A stretch of 64,000 bases of DNA from positions 88,016,142 through 88,080,141 of the forward strand of contig NC_134354.1 in the NCBI RefSeq assembly GCF_048569485.1. Reading direction: 5' to 3'. This document shows positions 10,619 through 22,255 of this stretch, in pieces. Position 1 is the stretch's first letter. Every line of letters starts with the position of its first letter. The notes beneath the pieces are model-generated. The model ran no database searches, had not been told where the DNA came from, and worked only from the letters and a program-made list of their open reading frames with translations. Source of the stretch: Anomaloglossus baeobatrachus. Lineage: Eukaryota; Chordata; Amphibia; Anura; Aromobatidae. The position numbers and the translations under genes are program-made.

Positions 10619-12270
10619 CAGTTAGGTCCAGAAATATTTGGACAGTGACACAAGTTTTGTTATTTTAGCTGTTTACAAAAACATGTTCAGAAATACAATT
10701 ATATATATAATATGGGCTGAAAGTGCACACTCCCAGCTGCAATATGAGCGTTTTCACATCCAAATCGGAGAAAGGGTTTAGGAATCATAGCTCTGTAATG
10801 CATAGCCTCCTCTTTTTCAAGGGACCAAAAGTAATTGGACAAGGGACTCTAAGGGCTGCAATTAACTCTGAAGGCGTCTCCCTCGTTAACCTGTAATCAA
10901 TGAAGTAGTTAAAAGGTCTGGGGTTGATTACAGGTGTGTGGTTTTGCATTTGGAAGCTGTTGCTGTGACCAGACAACATGCGGTCTAAGGAACTCTCAAT
11001 TGAGGTGAAGCAGAACATCCTGAGGCTGAAAAAAAAGAAAAAATCCATCAGAGAGATAGCAGACATGCTTGGAGTAGCAAAATCAACAGTCGGGTACATT
11101 CTGAGAAAAAAGGAATTGACTGGTGAGCTTGGGAACTCAAAAAGGCCTGAGCGTCCACGGATGACAACAGTGGTGGATGATCCCCACATACTTTCTTTGG
11201 TGAAGAAGAACCCGTTCACAACATCAACTGAAGTCCAAAACACTCTCAGTGAAGTAGGTGTATCTGTCTCTAAGTCAACTGTAAAGAGAAGACTCCATGA
11301 AAGTAAATACAAAGGGTTCACATGTAGATGCAAACCATTCATCAATTCCAAAAATAGAGAGGCCAGAGTTAAATTTGCTGAAAAACACCTCATGAAGCCA
11401 GCTCAGTTCTGGAAAAGTATTCTATGGACAGATGAGACAAAGATCAACCTGTACCAGAATGATGGGAAGAAAAAAGTTTGGAGAAGAAAGGGAACGACAC
11501 ATGATCCAAGGCACACCACATCCTCTGTAAAACATGGTGGAGGCAACGTGATGGCATGGCCATGCATGGCTTTCAATGGCACTGGGTCACTTGTGTTTAT
11601 TGATGACATAACAGCAGACAAGAGTTAGCGGATGAATTCTGAAGTGTACCGGGATATACTTTCAGCCCAGATTCAGCCAAATGCCGCAAAGGTGATCGGA
11701 CGGCGCTTCATAGTACAGATGGACAATGACCCCAAGCATACAGGCAAAGCTACCCAGGAGTTCATGAGTGCAAATAAGTGGAACATTCTGCAATGGCCAA
11801 GTCAATCACCAGATCTTAACCCAATTGAGAATGCATTTCACTTGCTCAAATCCAGACTTAAGACGGAAAGACCCACAAACAAGCAATACCTGAAGGCTGC
11901 GGCTGTAAAGGCCTGGCAAAGCATTAAGAAGGAGGAAACCCAGCGTTTGGTGATGTCCATGGGTTCCAGAGTTAAGGCAGTGATTGCCTCCAAAGGATTC
12001 GCAACAAAATATTGAAAATAAAAATATTTTGTTTGGGTTTGGTTTATTTGTCCAATTTCTTTTGACCTCCTAAAATGTGGAGTGTTTGTAAAAAAATGTG
12101 TACAATTCCTACAATTTCTATCAGATATTTTTGTTCAAACCTTCAAATTAAACGTTACAATCTGCACTTGAATTCTGTTGTAGAGGTTTCATTTCAAATC
12201 CAATGTGGTGGCATGCAGAGCCCAACTCATGAAAATTGTGTCACTATCCAAATATTTCTGGACCTAACTG
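10619..12270 (+). mobile_element. Tc1/mariner-type DNA transposon (copy 2, 1,652 bp, nearly whole)
   Basis: Both ends carry an inverted repeat starting CAGTTAGGTCCAGAAATATT and extending about 33 bp with one mismatch. TA duplications lie at 10,617-10,618 and 12,271-12,272. Sibling spacers show the empty site as GACTATATATTTGTAGAAG. The transposase reading frame spans almost the whole interior with a single stop. End similarity and the near-open frame make this the youngest recognisable Tc1-like copy here. Confidence 0.95.
10978..12015 (+). pseudogene. Tc1-type transposase, one in-frame stop
   Basis: Frame of 345 codons from the ATG at 10,978 to the stop at 12,013-12,015, the usual length for Tc1-family transposases (about 340 aa). 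Residues 1-65 form the paired-type helix-turn-helix (SIREIADMLGVAKSTVGYIL) followed by a basic ERPR hook. The DDE triad is D152 (LWTDETK), D249 (QMDNDPKHT) and E284 (SPDLNPIEN), spaced exactly DD34E. The only visible lesion is TAG at 11,626-11,628 (codon 217), between the first and second aspartates. The second part reopens in the same frame. There are no frameshifts, so inactivation looks recent. The product would bind the element's own ends and excise it from the nucleus's DNA. Confidence 0.93.
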
Positions 12271-12272
12271 TA

Positions 12273-12853
12273 TTTGTAGAAGTAATATTGAGACAAGATT
12301 GGGTAGTTGTGGCCAAACAAGTACTGGTAATGACAATCAGTCCAAGACATGGAAGAGTCCTTTAGGCGAAGACCACATCATTATGTACTAATACCTACGA
12401 CAATAAAGAAGTAGTGTAGTTCAGATAAATAAAAAAATGGATGTTTCATAACTACATATTGCACCTGTTGTAATATAAGCAGACCTCACATGTACAGTTT
12501 GCGTGATAAACATTCCAGCTATTTTGTCTAAATTAGGAGCAATTGATTGAAAATGACTTCTACTGAGAATGGTAGAAAAGACACCTATCTTGGCGATGGA
12601 TAGGACAGCTAGAGGGGTTATGGAGGAGGCTGTTAAATTTTTTGATAGGTGTAATTTCACCAATTTGCTGATAATTTATGGAAAGTAGATGCACAGTGCA
12701 TTTGGTTCTGATGCATGTTTTGAAATGTGTTGTCATGGGTCAAATTTGACCATGTTACATTCTTCTACAGGTCCTTTAGCATGGATAAGTTTCCAGGCTC
12801 CAGACTTGGCCAGACTTTTAACGTTCATTCAAAAAACTTTATATGCCAGACTG
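12273..12853. repeat. Array spacer block S5
   Basis: Continues the spacer interrupted by Tc1 copy 2. It matches 2,950-3,609 in order and ends at the start of a truncated palindrome. Confidence 0.75.
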
Positions 12854-12932
12854 TGTTACGATTGTGCTTCGAATCGGCTTAGTCCAGTCATTGACTCCCA
12901 CATTGGGGTCGGTTAACTGCAGCGCCAACTAT
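12854..12932. repeat. Palindromic module P4, truncated left end
   Basis: Begins TGTTACGATTGTGCTTCGAA like the other palindromes but stops after about 78 bp (GCAGCGCCAACT), where an older spacer copy resumes with TAGATGTAGACCACATCATC. Confidence 0.75.
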
Positions 12933-13540
12933 AGATGTAGACCACATCATCATGGATTGATACTTACGAAAATAAAGAAGTAGTGTAGTTCAGGCAAATA
13001 AAAAATGGACGTTTCATAACTACATATTACACCTGTTGTAAAATAGGCAGACCTCACATGTACAGTTTGCGTGATAAACGTTCCAGCTATTTTGTCTAAA
13101 TTAGGAGCAAATTGATTAAAGATGACTTCTACTTACAATGGTAGAAAAGACACCTATCTTGGCGATGGTTAGGACAGCTAGAGGGGCTATGGAGGAGGCT
13201 GTTAAATTTTTTAGATAGGTGTAATTTCACCAATTTGCTAATAATTTATGGAAAGTAGATGATCAGTGCATTTAATTGTAATGCAGATTTTTAAATGTGT
13301 TTTCATGGGTCAAATTTGACCATGTTACATTCTTCTACAGATCCTTTAGTATGGATAAGTTTCCAGGCTCCTGACTTGGCCAGACTTAAGATTCATTCAA
13401 AAAACTTTAAATACCTGACTATCTTTTTTAAAAGTAATATCATGACATAGGTAACTGTGACCATATAAGTACTATTAATGACACCCAGTTGAAAAGATGG
13501 ATGGGTCATATAGGTTTAGAGCACATCATTATGTACTAAT
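12933..13540. repeat. Array spacer block S6 (diverged)
   Basis: Diverged copy of the spacer: ACCACATCAT, GTAGTGTAGTTCAGGCAAAT, GGTAGAAAAGACACCTATCT and GTAATTTCACCAATTTGCTA recur in order. Substitutions are clearly more frequent than among S1-S4. Confidence 0.65.
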
Positions 13541-14680
13541 GTAACATGGCAGAGGGTATGTATTCCGAAAGTTGTGTAAGCCTGAATATCTGCTCTAAGA
13601 TTTGTAGTGCCACAAGTCTTATTAGGTCGTTCCAGGGACAGGTTTTACAGATAGCCAGAGAGATGGGTGGGTCCGGCTATCCACATACCTCCGCCAATAG
13701 GTGTGTCTCAGGCTTTTAAAATTCTGTCAGTTTGTTTGGCACATGGTCTGTATGTGTGAGTGTTGTGGGGGGTTGGATATACTGACTTTGGTCTTCCTGC
13801 AAGAAGACTTGATCATGCGACGTACTGAGCTGAAACTAAAATGCCATGGTGAAAATGCATATGTTGTTTTCCTGCACTGAAATGCCATTTATCTCCTATA
13901 CTGGTGGCATTCATTATGCAGTTTAAATAAAGCAGGCTGGACTTTGTATTCAAAGTGCCTCCTGTGCCTACCTCAATGTAACTGAGAAGCAAGTAGAGTG
14001 AGTACCCCCATCACATATGGTGCTAGAGTGCAAGCAGCGGTCTGGGAAGCATGGTTGGCGGTTGCATAGTGTTGATTGCGGTAGATTTGCGGCTCCACGA
14101 ATATACGTTGCACACTGCATGGAGCTTTTGCTTGTGGATCGGCGGATGCATGAAGACTCGGAGTGGTGCGGAGCTGTGTGATCGGCGCGGCAGCAGTAGA
14201 CGGCTCTGGATCAACTGATGCATCTTATGGGAAAGGAAGCGCAGGTGGACGGCGTCAAGAAGCTGAGTAGCCAGCTTGTGCAGGTTAGTGAGCAGCTAAA
14301 GGGGACCGGCAAGCGGAGGTCTCAGGAGAGGCAGTGATGGCAGTGGGAACTGCTGCAGTGCATTTCCTTGTGGGCCTAGTGCAGACACCTGGTATACCGA
14401 GGATCTGTGCAAACTGATACTGGAGTTCCCTTGGGAAGCCAGGAAATGGAACTTTAAACCTTATATGCCTAACTGACTATATTTTTTGAAGTAATATTGA
14501 GACGTAATTAGGTAGTTGTGGCCAAACAAGTACTGTTAATGACAGTCCAAGAGATGGATGGGTCCTATAGGTGTAGACCACATCATTATGTACTAATACC
14601 TCATAAAATAAAGTAGTTCAGGCGAATTAAAAATTAACGTTTCATAACTACATATTACATTTGTTTTAAAATAGGTAGAC
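13541..14680 (+). repeat. LTR-like block plus leader and spacer start, older unit 2
   Basis: Second copy of the block at 9,691, including TTTTAAAATTCTGTCAG near 13,714 and AATAAAGCAGG near 13,926. The leader (about 14,020-14,470) matches 10,140-10,600. From 14,470 the AT-rich spacer block begins and runs up to the LTR element at 14,681. Confidence 0.45.
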
Positions 14681-15308
14681 TGTCACACTGGACAAAGGCC
14701 TGTTAAGACGTAGTACTGCGTATTCCCCACTAGATGGCAGCAGAGTAGTTAAGGAGAGTCAAAGTAACACTGTAACAGAAAGGAGGATGAAGTACAGCAG
14801 AGTAAGTTCAGCAGACCGTTCACAGACGAACTACCAGGGGACAATAGTGTAGTCAAACAGTCAGGGTCAAGCTAGGAAGTCAAGTCTCTGCAGAGGGAGG
14901 CTCAAGATCAGGTCAGAAAACAGAACCAAAGTAGGATGGTGGGAAATCAGGTATGCAGAGGAAAATACATAAGGGCACAGGGAACAGAAGACAAGACATG
15001 GGAAGAAGGATAAGCCAGGAAGGGTATACAACTGACAGGAGCGGGAAGTCAGGGCCTGGAACAGATGGACGAACGGGGGAGGGTACAGGTCAGGGCACGG
15101 TAACAAGGAATCAGATCAAACACGAAATCTCACCAGAGGCAGTCACAGGCTGCAGAACAAAACTATAACCAGCACTGGAATGCTGGTGCAGTAACCAGAT
15201 ATAGTGTCTTCTGAAACCGGAATAAGACTGATAGGAGTTAATCCCTGACATGACCAGGTCGGGTTTGGAAAACTCTGGAGCGGGGAATACCAGTCGTGGA
15301 TCACGACA
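14681..15308 (-). repeat. LTR of the gypsy-type element (left; 3' LTR in element sense)
   Basis: Begins TGTCACACTGGACAAAGG and ends GGATCACGACA; 628 bp. It pairs with 20,282-20,933 through shared stretches such as GAGTAGTTAAGGAGAGTCAAA and GTCAAGTCTCTGCAGAGGGA. A poly-C run just inside (15,310-15,325) is the polypurine tract in element orientation. Confidence 0.88.
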
Positions 15309-17967
15309 GTACCCCCCCCCCCCTCTCAAGGGGGCGCCATTAGACTCCCAAGTTTCTCAGGAAACTGTCTATGGAAGGAACGAACCAGCGAGCTGTGGAC
15401 CATCCGGGAGTCGACAATATACTCAACTTCATAGTCCATCTGCCCATCAACAGAAAAGGGAGGAGGAGGAGGAGGAGATGGAGACTCAGCAGGAGGGAAC
15501 AAATGATTTGAGAAGAGACTTGTGAAACATATTTTGGATGCGAAATGACTGTAGTAAACGCAGACGAAAGGCAACTGGGATGACAACCTCGACGATCTCG
15601 TAAGGACCGATAAACTTGGGACCCAGCTTAGCACAGGAAAGTCTCAGATGGATTTTTTTTTTTTTTTTAAGACAACCACACTTTGTTCCTCACCAGAAAA
15701 TTAGGTCCTACAGATCATCGCTTATCAGCAAACCACTTCTGTCTGCCTTGGGCCACACCAATTTTCTTCTGTATCCCCCTCCAAACTTCCCCCAACCGTT
15801 GAACCACCGAATCAGGCCCTGGGTACGCCGAATCCAGTTTGGAAAATTCACCAAAATGGGGATGGTAACTGTAATTACAGAAAAATGGAGTGGTGCCTGT
15901 GGATTGATTAACCTGGTTATTGAATGCTAATTCAGCCACAGGCAACGAGGAACACCAATCATCCTGCTGAGATGTGGCCAGACACCGTAAAATCTGTTCC
16001 AGTGACCGATTGGTCCTCTCAGTCTGCCCGTTGGTCTTGGGATGACAGGAAGAAGAGAAGGTCAATTTGATATCTAATCGCTTTTAAAATTCCCTCCAAC
16101 ATTTAGAGACGAATTGCACCCCTCTGCCTGACACCATGTTCAGAAGCACATCATGTAGCCATACAATATGCTCAATAAAGAATGTGAACAGTGTTTCTGC
16201 ATTAGGTAGTCCTGCCAAGGGGACAAAATGCACCTGCTTGCTAAATCTTTCTACCACTGCCCAGACAACATTCTTCCATTGGAAAGAGGGAGATCGGTGA
16301 TAAAATCCAGGCACAAATGAGTCCAGGGTCTATCGGTACCAATTCTCCGGCCGGACGCTTATGGGACACTTTAGTATGTGCACACGTATCACAAGGAGAC
16401 CCAAACACGGCGACATCAGAGGACATAGAGGGCCATCAAAATAACCTGGCAATAGCTCTCTGGGTGACAGAGATACCTGGATGACCACTAAGCGCGGAGT
16501 CATGGAATTCCTGGAGATCATGTAACTTAAATTGAGCAGGAACAAAGAGCTTAATATCAGGCAACGAAGAAAGGGCAAGTGACTGGGCATCATGAATTTC
16601 CGTCTCCAATTTACAGGATAACCCAGCAACAAATACCCTCTGAAGAATGCCGAAAGGAGGTTTGGGAGGTGATATCGGATCCAAGCTATGAGATAAAGCA
16701 TTGGCTTTAATATTCTTGGAACGGGGCTTAAAAATGATGGAGAAATGGAAATGAGAAGAAAAAAAAAAGTGACCACCTAGCCTGCCTGGGAGTTAAACAT
16801 TTAGCAGACTCTATATATAAGGCAGGGTTTTATGATCTGTAATCACCGTAATACGATGAACAGCCCCCTCAAAAAATATCCTCCATTCTTCCAAAGCCAA
16901 TTTCATAGCCAACAACTCCCGATTTCCCACATCCTAATTCCTCTCCGCGGAGGAAAACTTTTTGGAAAAAAATGCACATGGTCTCAGATTGGTTAGTGAA
17001 GTGGGTCCCTGAGCCAGCACCGCACCCACTCCCACCTCTACAATGAACGGTTCCGAGAGATCGGGCTGAACAAGCACCGGAGCAGTCTTAGAACATTTGT
17101 TTTAGCTTTCCAAATGCTTCAACTGCCAGAGACAACCAAACCTTAACATCAGCCCCCTCACAGGTGAGATCAGTGAGTGGCTTGACCACCTGAGAGAACC
17201 CCTTAATAAATTTTCTGTAATAATTGTCGAAACCAAGAAAACATTGAAGGCCCTTGAGGTCCCTTGGTTTTATCCAATTAACAATGGCTTGTACCTTTCT
17301 GGGATCCATACGAACCCCTTGGCCAAGAGAATAAATCCTAGAAAAGAAAGTTCTTGAATACAAAAGGTACATTTCTTGGGTTTTGCAATCAGGGAATTAT
17401 CCCGTAACCTAGTAAGTACATCACGGATATGACCAATGTGGGACTCTTTGTTCGATAAAAAATGAAAATATCATCCAAATACACAACCGAAAAACGCCCA
17501 ATGAAATCAGAAAATACGTAGTTCATGAACTTCTAAAATAGCATAGGAGCGTTTGTGAGAACGAAGGGCATGACTAGGTTCTCAAACAAGCCCTCAGAAG
17601 TGAGAAATGCCGTTTTCCACTGATCCCCTTACTGGATGCAAACGAGGTTATAGGCTCCCCTGATATCCAGCTTAGAGAACCATTTTGCTCCAGATAACTG
17701 ATTGAGATCTGGTATGAGTGAACGAGGATAAGCATTTCTGACCACAATTTTATTGAGTTCCTGAAAATCGAGGCATGGGCGTAAGCCACCATCTTTTTTT
17801 TTTTTTTTTTTAACAAAAAAAGAACCCAGCAGCCTCAGGCCAGACAGAGGGACAGATGTGACCTTTGCATAAACTATCGGAAATATACTTTTTCATGGTT
17901 GTGCGTTACGGACCAGAAATATTTTCCAAAGGGCCTTGGGAAATTTAGCACCCGGAATGAGACTAAT

Positions 17968-19163
17968 ATATGATATAGGAAAAAATCCAGCGCAGTCCTC
18001 AGAGTGTAGACTTTAAAATCATCGGCGTTTATTCATGAAAATCCAATAAAAAAAAACAATAATGTACAAAGCGGTCAGCAGGAAAATACAGGGGATACAG
18101 GTTACAAGGACCCCATAGAACTACGTGTTTCGACACAGTCTTACTCATGTTCAAATGAGGAAAGAATGTCGGTTTCCTAAATGGTGTAGCACACACCCAC
18201 CGTAATTGCATACACATGTGGATTACCTACATAGATTCCATATACATAGTAAGTGGTTGCAATGCGGTTTTTATAGATAAAAACAAAGAGAATGTGAAAA
18301 TGAAAAAGAAAAAAAGAAGTGGGATTTAAAAAAATAGTAAAATCACATGATTCTAAACATGTATATCTTTATATTCTATGCATGCATTGACTATATATTC
18401 TGCATTAATATAATATATCATATTTATAAGATTTTAGAAAAATAATCTACATCAATAATGCAATTACTCATATAGAAATACATTGCAGGATATAGTAAAT
18501 GCATGTATTAATCTGATCCATATTCCCATGTTAAACATACATATCAATTATTTGTTATCTATGATGGAGGATTTAATCATATTTATTTATTGTAATGTTA
18601 GCAATAAATTTGATATTTGGCTATTTCTTGTCACACATTTCATACCAAAATTAATATACCGGTTGGAGAGCTGATTCGCACTAAGAGAAATTGCACTGAA
18701 TATAGGGATTATGTGATTGAAGAAAATAATGTTTGTGCTCGACTAGCTAATAGAGGATATCATAGCTGGATACTAAACAGAGCAAAAAATATAGTGAAAA
18801 AAATGGACAGGAAAGATTTACTATACAAGAACAAAAATAATAAGAAACATCACAATAATATTAGCTTTGTAACAAATTACAGTAACCAGTTCCCACAGAT
18901 TATCAATATTATAAAAAAAATCTACCTATCCTGTATCCCCTGTAAACCTGTATCCCCTGTATTTTCCTGCTGACCGCTTTGTACATTATTGTTTTTTATT
19001 GGATTTTCATGAATAAACGCCGATGATTTTAAAGTCTACACTCTGAGGACTGCGCTGGATTTTTTCCTATATCGTATATTTGGCAGACAAGCCTTCCCTG
19101 CGCTGGGTCCATTCAGATAGCGGTGAACAGCAACTCGGTGAGCTGAACTTTTTCTTTATTCTT
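17968..19163 (+). mobile_element. Penelope-like element fragment nested in the LTR element
   Basis: Flanked by a 14-bp target duplication (GGAATGAGACTAAT at 17,954-17,967 and 19,164-19,177). The ends are inverted copies of each other over about 135 bp: 17,975-18,110 against 18,940-19,075, both containing AAATCCAGCGCAGTCCTC or its complement. The left end holds ACGTGTTTCGACACAGTCTTACTCATGTT, a repeat-type segment common to amphibian PLEs (written here as two joined known parts: ACGTGTTTCGACACAG and TCTTACTCATG). A 3' coding remnant follows. The inverted pLTR arrangement with a 5'-truncated body is typical of the family. Confidence 0.75.
18660..18940 (+). pseudogene. PLE reverse-transcriptase C-terminal remnant
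   Basis: An open stretch reads RTKRNCTEYRDYVIEENN, ARLANRGYHSWILNRA and FVTNYSNQFPQIINIIKK. This order matches the region just downstream of the RT palm in Penelope-like proteins, where the conserved pattern is R-RNCT...RL--RGY---L--A...FVT-Y...I--I--K. The GIY-YIG endonuclease is not visible, so this is a fragment. Identification rests on motif memory, not a search. Confidence 0.6.
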
Positions 19164-20281
19164 GGAATGAGACTAATGGTACAATCATAAGGGCTATGTG
19201 GTGGCAAAACCTCAACCTATTTTTCAGAAAACACGTCTCCAAGATCTTTTAGGTACTCCAGAATACCCTCCAGATTAGTGAAAGGCACTTGAGTAGTAAG
19301 ACAACCATTTGCACAGTTAGGACCCCATTTAACAATATCACGAGATTCCCAGTCAATAACACTGTTATGCATCTGTAACCAGGGGAATCCTAACACCATC
19401 CCAGCAGGGAGGTTATCCATGATATGACATGAAATAAGTTCCTGGTGAAGGGAACCAACTTTGAGGAGGAACGCCTCAGAAATAATTTTAACCACATTCT
19501 GCGACAACGGTGTCTTATCAATGGCAAAGATATGAATAGGAGTCTCTAGCCTAACTGTCCCTATCTTAGCTTTGGACACCAGACTAGACTCAATGAAATT
19601 CATGGAGAATCCACAGTCCACGAAAGCCGAGGCAAAAAGGCAGCACACTCCCATACAGAGTTCCACCTCCAACAGAATCTTTTGAAATGAGGAAAAAGAG
19701 TACCAGAGAGTCTGGGTGAGCTCCTCGACCATCACCCAGACTTAGGAGTTTCCCGGCGGCTTGACGGTTGGAGGGCAAATGGGACAGTCCTTCTTCCAAT
19801 GTCCCGAACCTCTGCAATAGAAACACAACCTCCTTTCATGTCTTCACGTCACCATCTCCTCGGAATCAATGGCACCAACCTCCATATGTTCAAAATGTGA
19901 AACAACCTCGGACTTAACAGGACAAAAGAGAGTCTCTCGCAGGGTCATCCCTCTCTCCCGCAACCTCCGAAAAATAATCTACAACTCTCCCTAAACGTAA
20001 AAAATGTCTTTCTCCCCAGAGAATGTATCAGGAAGCTTAACCGTGGTTTCAGGAAACTGTAGGGAAATATCACCGGAATCCGGCTGTCTATTGGTCGCCT
20101 GAGCAATGGAACCCTGGAGACTTTATCTCGGTCGTAAGCGCCCCCTGAAGCGGATTATGGGCAGTGGCCAGAGTTCTATACTCCACAGACAGAGCCTGCA
20201 TCATCTGGGTTAACTTTGACATCTGATCTGAAGTGCACAAAAGGGGTCCATAACAAGAGAAAAAATATGGGCTGGTTATAA

Positions 20282-20933
20282 TGTCACACTATACAAAGGG
20301 CTGGTAAGACGTAGAACTGCATATTCCCCACTAGGTGTTAGCAGAGTAGTTAAGGAGAGTCAAAGTAACCCTTTAACAGAAAGGAGGATGAAGTAGATGA
20401 AGTACAGCAGAGTAACTTCAGCAGGCAGTTCACAGGCAAACCACCAGGGGGCAATACAGGTGTCAAACAGTCAAGCCGGGAAGTCAAGTCTCTGCAGAGG
20501 GAGGATCAAGATCAGGTCAGAAAACAAAACCGAAGTTGTATGTTGGGAGACCAGGTATGCAGAGGTAAACACAAAGGGCACAGGGAACAGAAGACAAGAC
20601 CAGAGAGTGAGGCGACACAAACACGGGAAGGAGGATGAACCAGGATGGACAAACAACTGACAGGAGCGGGAAATCAGGGACTAGGCTAGATGGACAAACA
20701 AGGGAGGGTACAGGTCAGGCCATGGTAACAAGGAGTCAGATCAAACAAGAAATCTCAACGGAGCCAGTCATAGGCTGCAGAGCAAAACTATAACCAGCAC
20801 TGGAATGCTGGTGCAGTTACCAGATATAGTGTCTACTAAAACCGGAACGAGGCTGATGGGCGTTAACCCCTGACTTGACCAGGCCCTGTCTGGGAAACTC
20901 TGGAGCGAGTAATACCGGTTCTGGATCATGATA
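20282..20933 (-). repeat. LTR of the gypsy-type element (right; 5' LTR in element sense)
   Basis: Begins TGTCACACTATACAAAGG and ends GGATCATGATA, 652 bp, followed by the TAGAC target duplication. Differences from the left LTR are scattered substitutions and short indels. Confidence 0.88.
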
Positions 20934-20938
20934 TAGAC

Positions 20939-21280
20939 CTCACATGTACAGTTTGCGTGATAAAGGTTCCAGCTATTTTGTCTAAATTAGAAGCAATTTG
21001 ATTGAATATGACTTCTACTTTAAATGGTAGAAAACACACCTATGTTGGCGATGGCTAGGACAGCTAGAGGGGATATGGAGGAGGCTGTTAAACTTTTATT
21101 GATAGGTGTAATTTCACCAGTTTGCTGATAATTTATGGAAAGTAGATTATCAAGACATAATTAGGTAACTATGGCCATATAAGTACTATTAATGACACCC
21201 AGCCCAAAAGATGAATGGGTCATATAGGTAAATAGCACATCTTTATGTACTATGTAACATGGAAGAGGGTACGTATTAAG
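20939..21280. repeat. Array spacer resumed after the LTR insertion
   Basis: Picks up at CTCACATGTACAGTTTGCGTG, exactly where the spacer at 14,680 was broken. It continues through the GGTAGAAAA and GTAATTTCACCAGTTTGCTG blocks to the next LTR-like block. Confidence 0.75.
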
Positions 21281-22237
21281 AAAGTGGTGTAAGCCTGAAT
21301 ATCTGCTCTAAGGCTTGTAGTGCCACAAGTCTTATTAGGGTGTTTGAGGAACAGGTTTTACAGATAGCCAGAGAGATGGGCGGGTCTGGCTATCCACATA
21401 CCTCCACCCATGGGTGCATTTCAGGCTTTTAAAATTGTGTCAGTTTGTTTGGCATATGGTCTATATGTGGGGGTGTTGTGAGAGGGGTTGGATATACTGA
21501 CTGGGGTCTTCTTGCGAGAAGCCTTGATGCTGGGACGTACTGGACCGACACTAAAATGCCATGGTGAAAATGCATATGTTGTTTTCCTGTATTGAAATGC
21601 CATTTAGTTCCTATACTGGTGGCATGCTTTATGCAGTTTAAATAAAGCAGCCTGGACTTTGTATTCAAAGTGCCTACCTCAATGCAACTTAGAAGCAAGC
21701 AGATTGAGTACCACATCACATATGGTGCTAGAGACATGTCTTGCGTTTGCACAGTTGGTTGCACTTGATTGGCGACTCCACGAATATTCGTTACACGCTG
21801 CATGCAGCTTTTGCTTGTGAATCGGCGGGTACATGAAGACTCCTGAAGTGGTTCGGAGCTGTGTGAGCAGTGCGGTAGCAACAGAAGGCCCGGGAACAAT
21901 TGATGGATCTTATGGTGGAGGACCAGGTGGTGCAGGTTGGTGAGCAGCTAAAGGGGACCGGCAGGCAAAGGTTTCAGTAGAGCCAGCAAAGCCAATGGGA
22001 ACTGCAACAGTGCAACCCCTTGTGGACCCAGTGCAGACACGGAGTGCCCAGGGAGACACCTGGTGCACTGAGGATCTGTGCAGACTGATACTGGAGGGTT
22101 CCCTTGGGAAGCCAGGAAATGTAACTTTAAACTTTATATGCCTGACCGACTATATATTTAGAAGTAATATTGAGACGTGATTGGGTAATTGTGGCCAATG
22201 ATAGTCCGTCCAAGAGATGGATGGGTTCTATAGGTAA
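21281..22237 (+). repeat. LTR-like block plus leader, older unit 3 (end of array)
   Basis: Third copy: TTTTAAAATTGTGTCAG near 21,427 and AATAAAGCAGCC near 21,641. The leader at 21,740-22,140 and the AT-rich block (GTAATATTGAGACGTGATTG) follow. Array homology ends near 22,237. Confidence 0.45.
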
Positions 22238-22255
22238 AGACCTCCCTGTTTCTTC

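Larger units (their letters stand above)
15715..19735 (-). pseudogene. gypsy-type pol remnants (protease, RT, RNase H, integrase)
   Basis: Readable pieces: a retropepsin-like segment (19,217-19,735) with an AFVDCGFSMNFI active-site-type motif; a reverse-transcriptase end with the DPRKVQAIVNW signature and KGLQCFLGFDNYYRKF (17,088-17,372); an integrase zinc-finger tail (CDTCAHTK) near 16,400; and an integrase core segment (HPKTNGQTERTN) near 16,040. Domain order and motifs are those of Ty3/gypsy elements. The gene is broken in many places and is interrupted by the PLE at 17,968. Confidence 0.85.
14681..20933 (-). mobile_element. Ty3/gypsy-type LTR retrotransposon fossil, reverse orientation
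   Basis: An element of about 6.25 kb with long direct repeats at both ends and a 5-bp target duplication, TAGAC, at 14,676-14,680 and 20,934-20,938. The intact target is visible in array spacers (AGGCAGACCTCACATG near 13,044). Parts on the minus strand, in element order from the right: gag/zinc-knuckle region (about 19,740-20,230), retropepsin (about 19,200-19,735), reverse transcriptase (about 17,090-17,900), RNase H (about 16,800-17,080) and integrase (about 15,700-16,430), then a C-rich/polypurine stretch next to the left LTR. It is broken with many lesions. A Penelope-like element is nested inside. The LTRs differ visibly, so it is old. Confidence 0.9.
1..22237. repeat. Degenerate tandem array, units of about 2 kb
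   Basis: The same blocks recur in the same order across this stretch. A motif beginning CCGGCTCAGTGGTTACGTT is near 1, 2,163, 4,315 and 8,093, giving a 2.15-kb period once the Tc1 insertion at 5,297 is subtracted. The left units are a palindrome plus spacer. The right units (from about 9,540) keep the spacer blocks but carry an LTR-like block in place of the palindrome, and are more diverged. Homology stops near 22,237. I infer satellite-like amplification of an element-derived unit; the left units look youngest because they are nearly identical. No open frame in it resembles a protein. Confidence 0.85.

Noticed and set aside
11403-11621. Minus-strand frames opposite the Tc1 transposase (also 10,785-11,393)
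   Set aside because: Shadow frames of a strongly supported plus-strand transposase.
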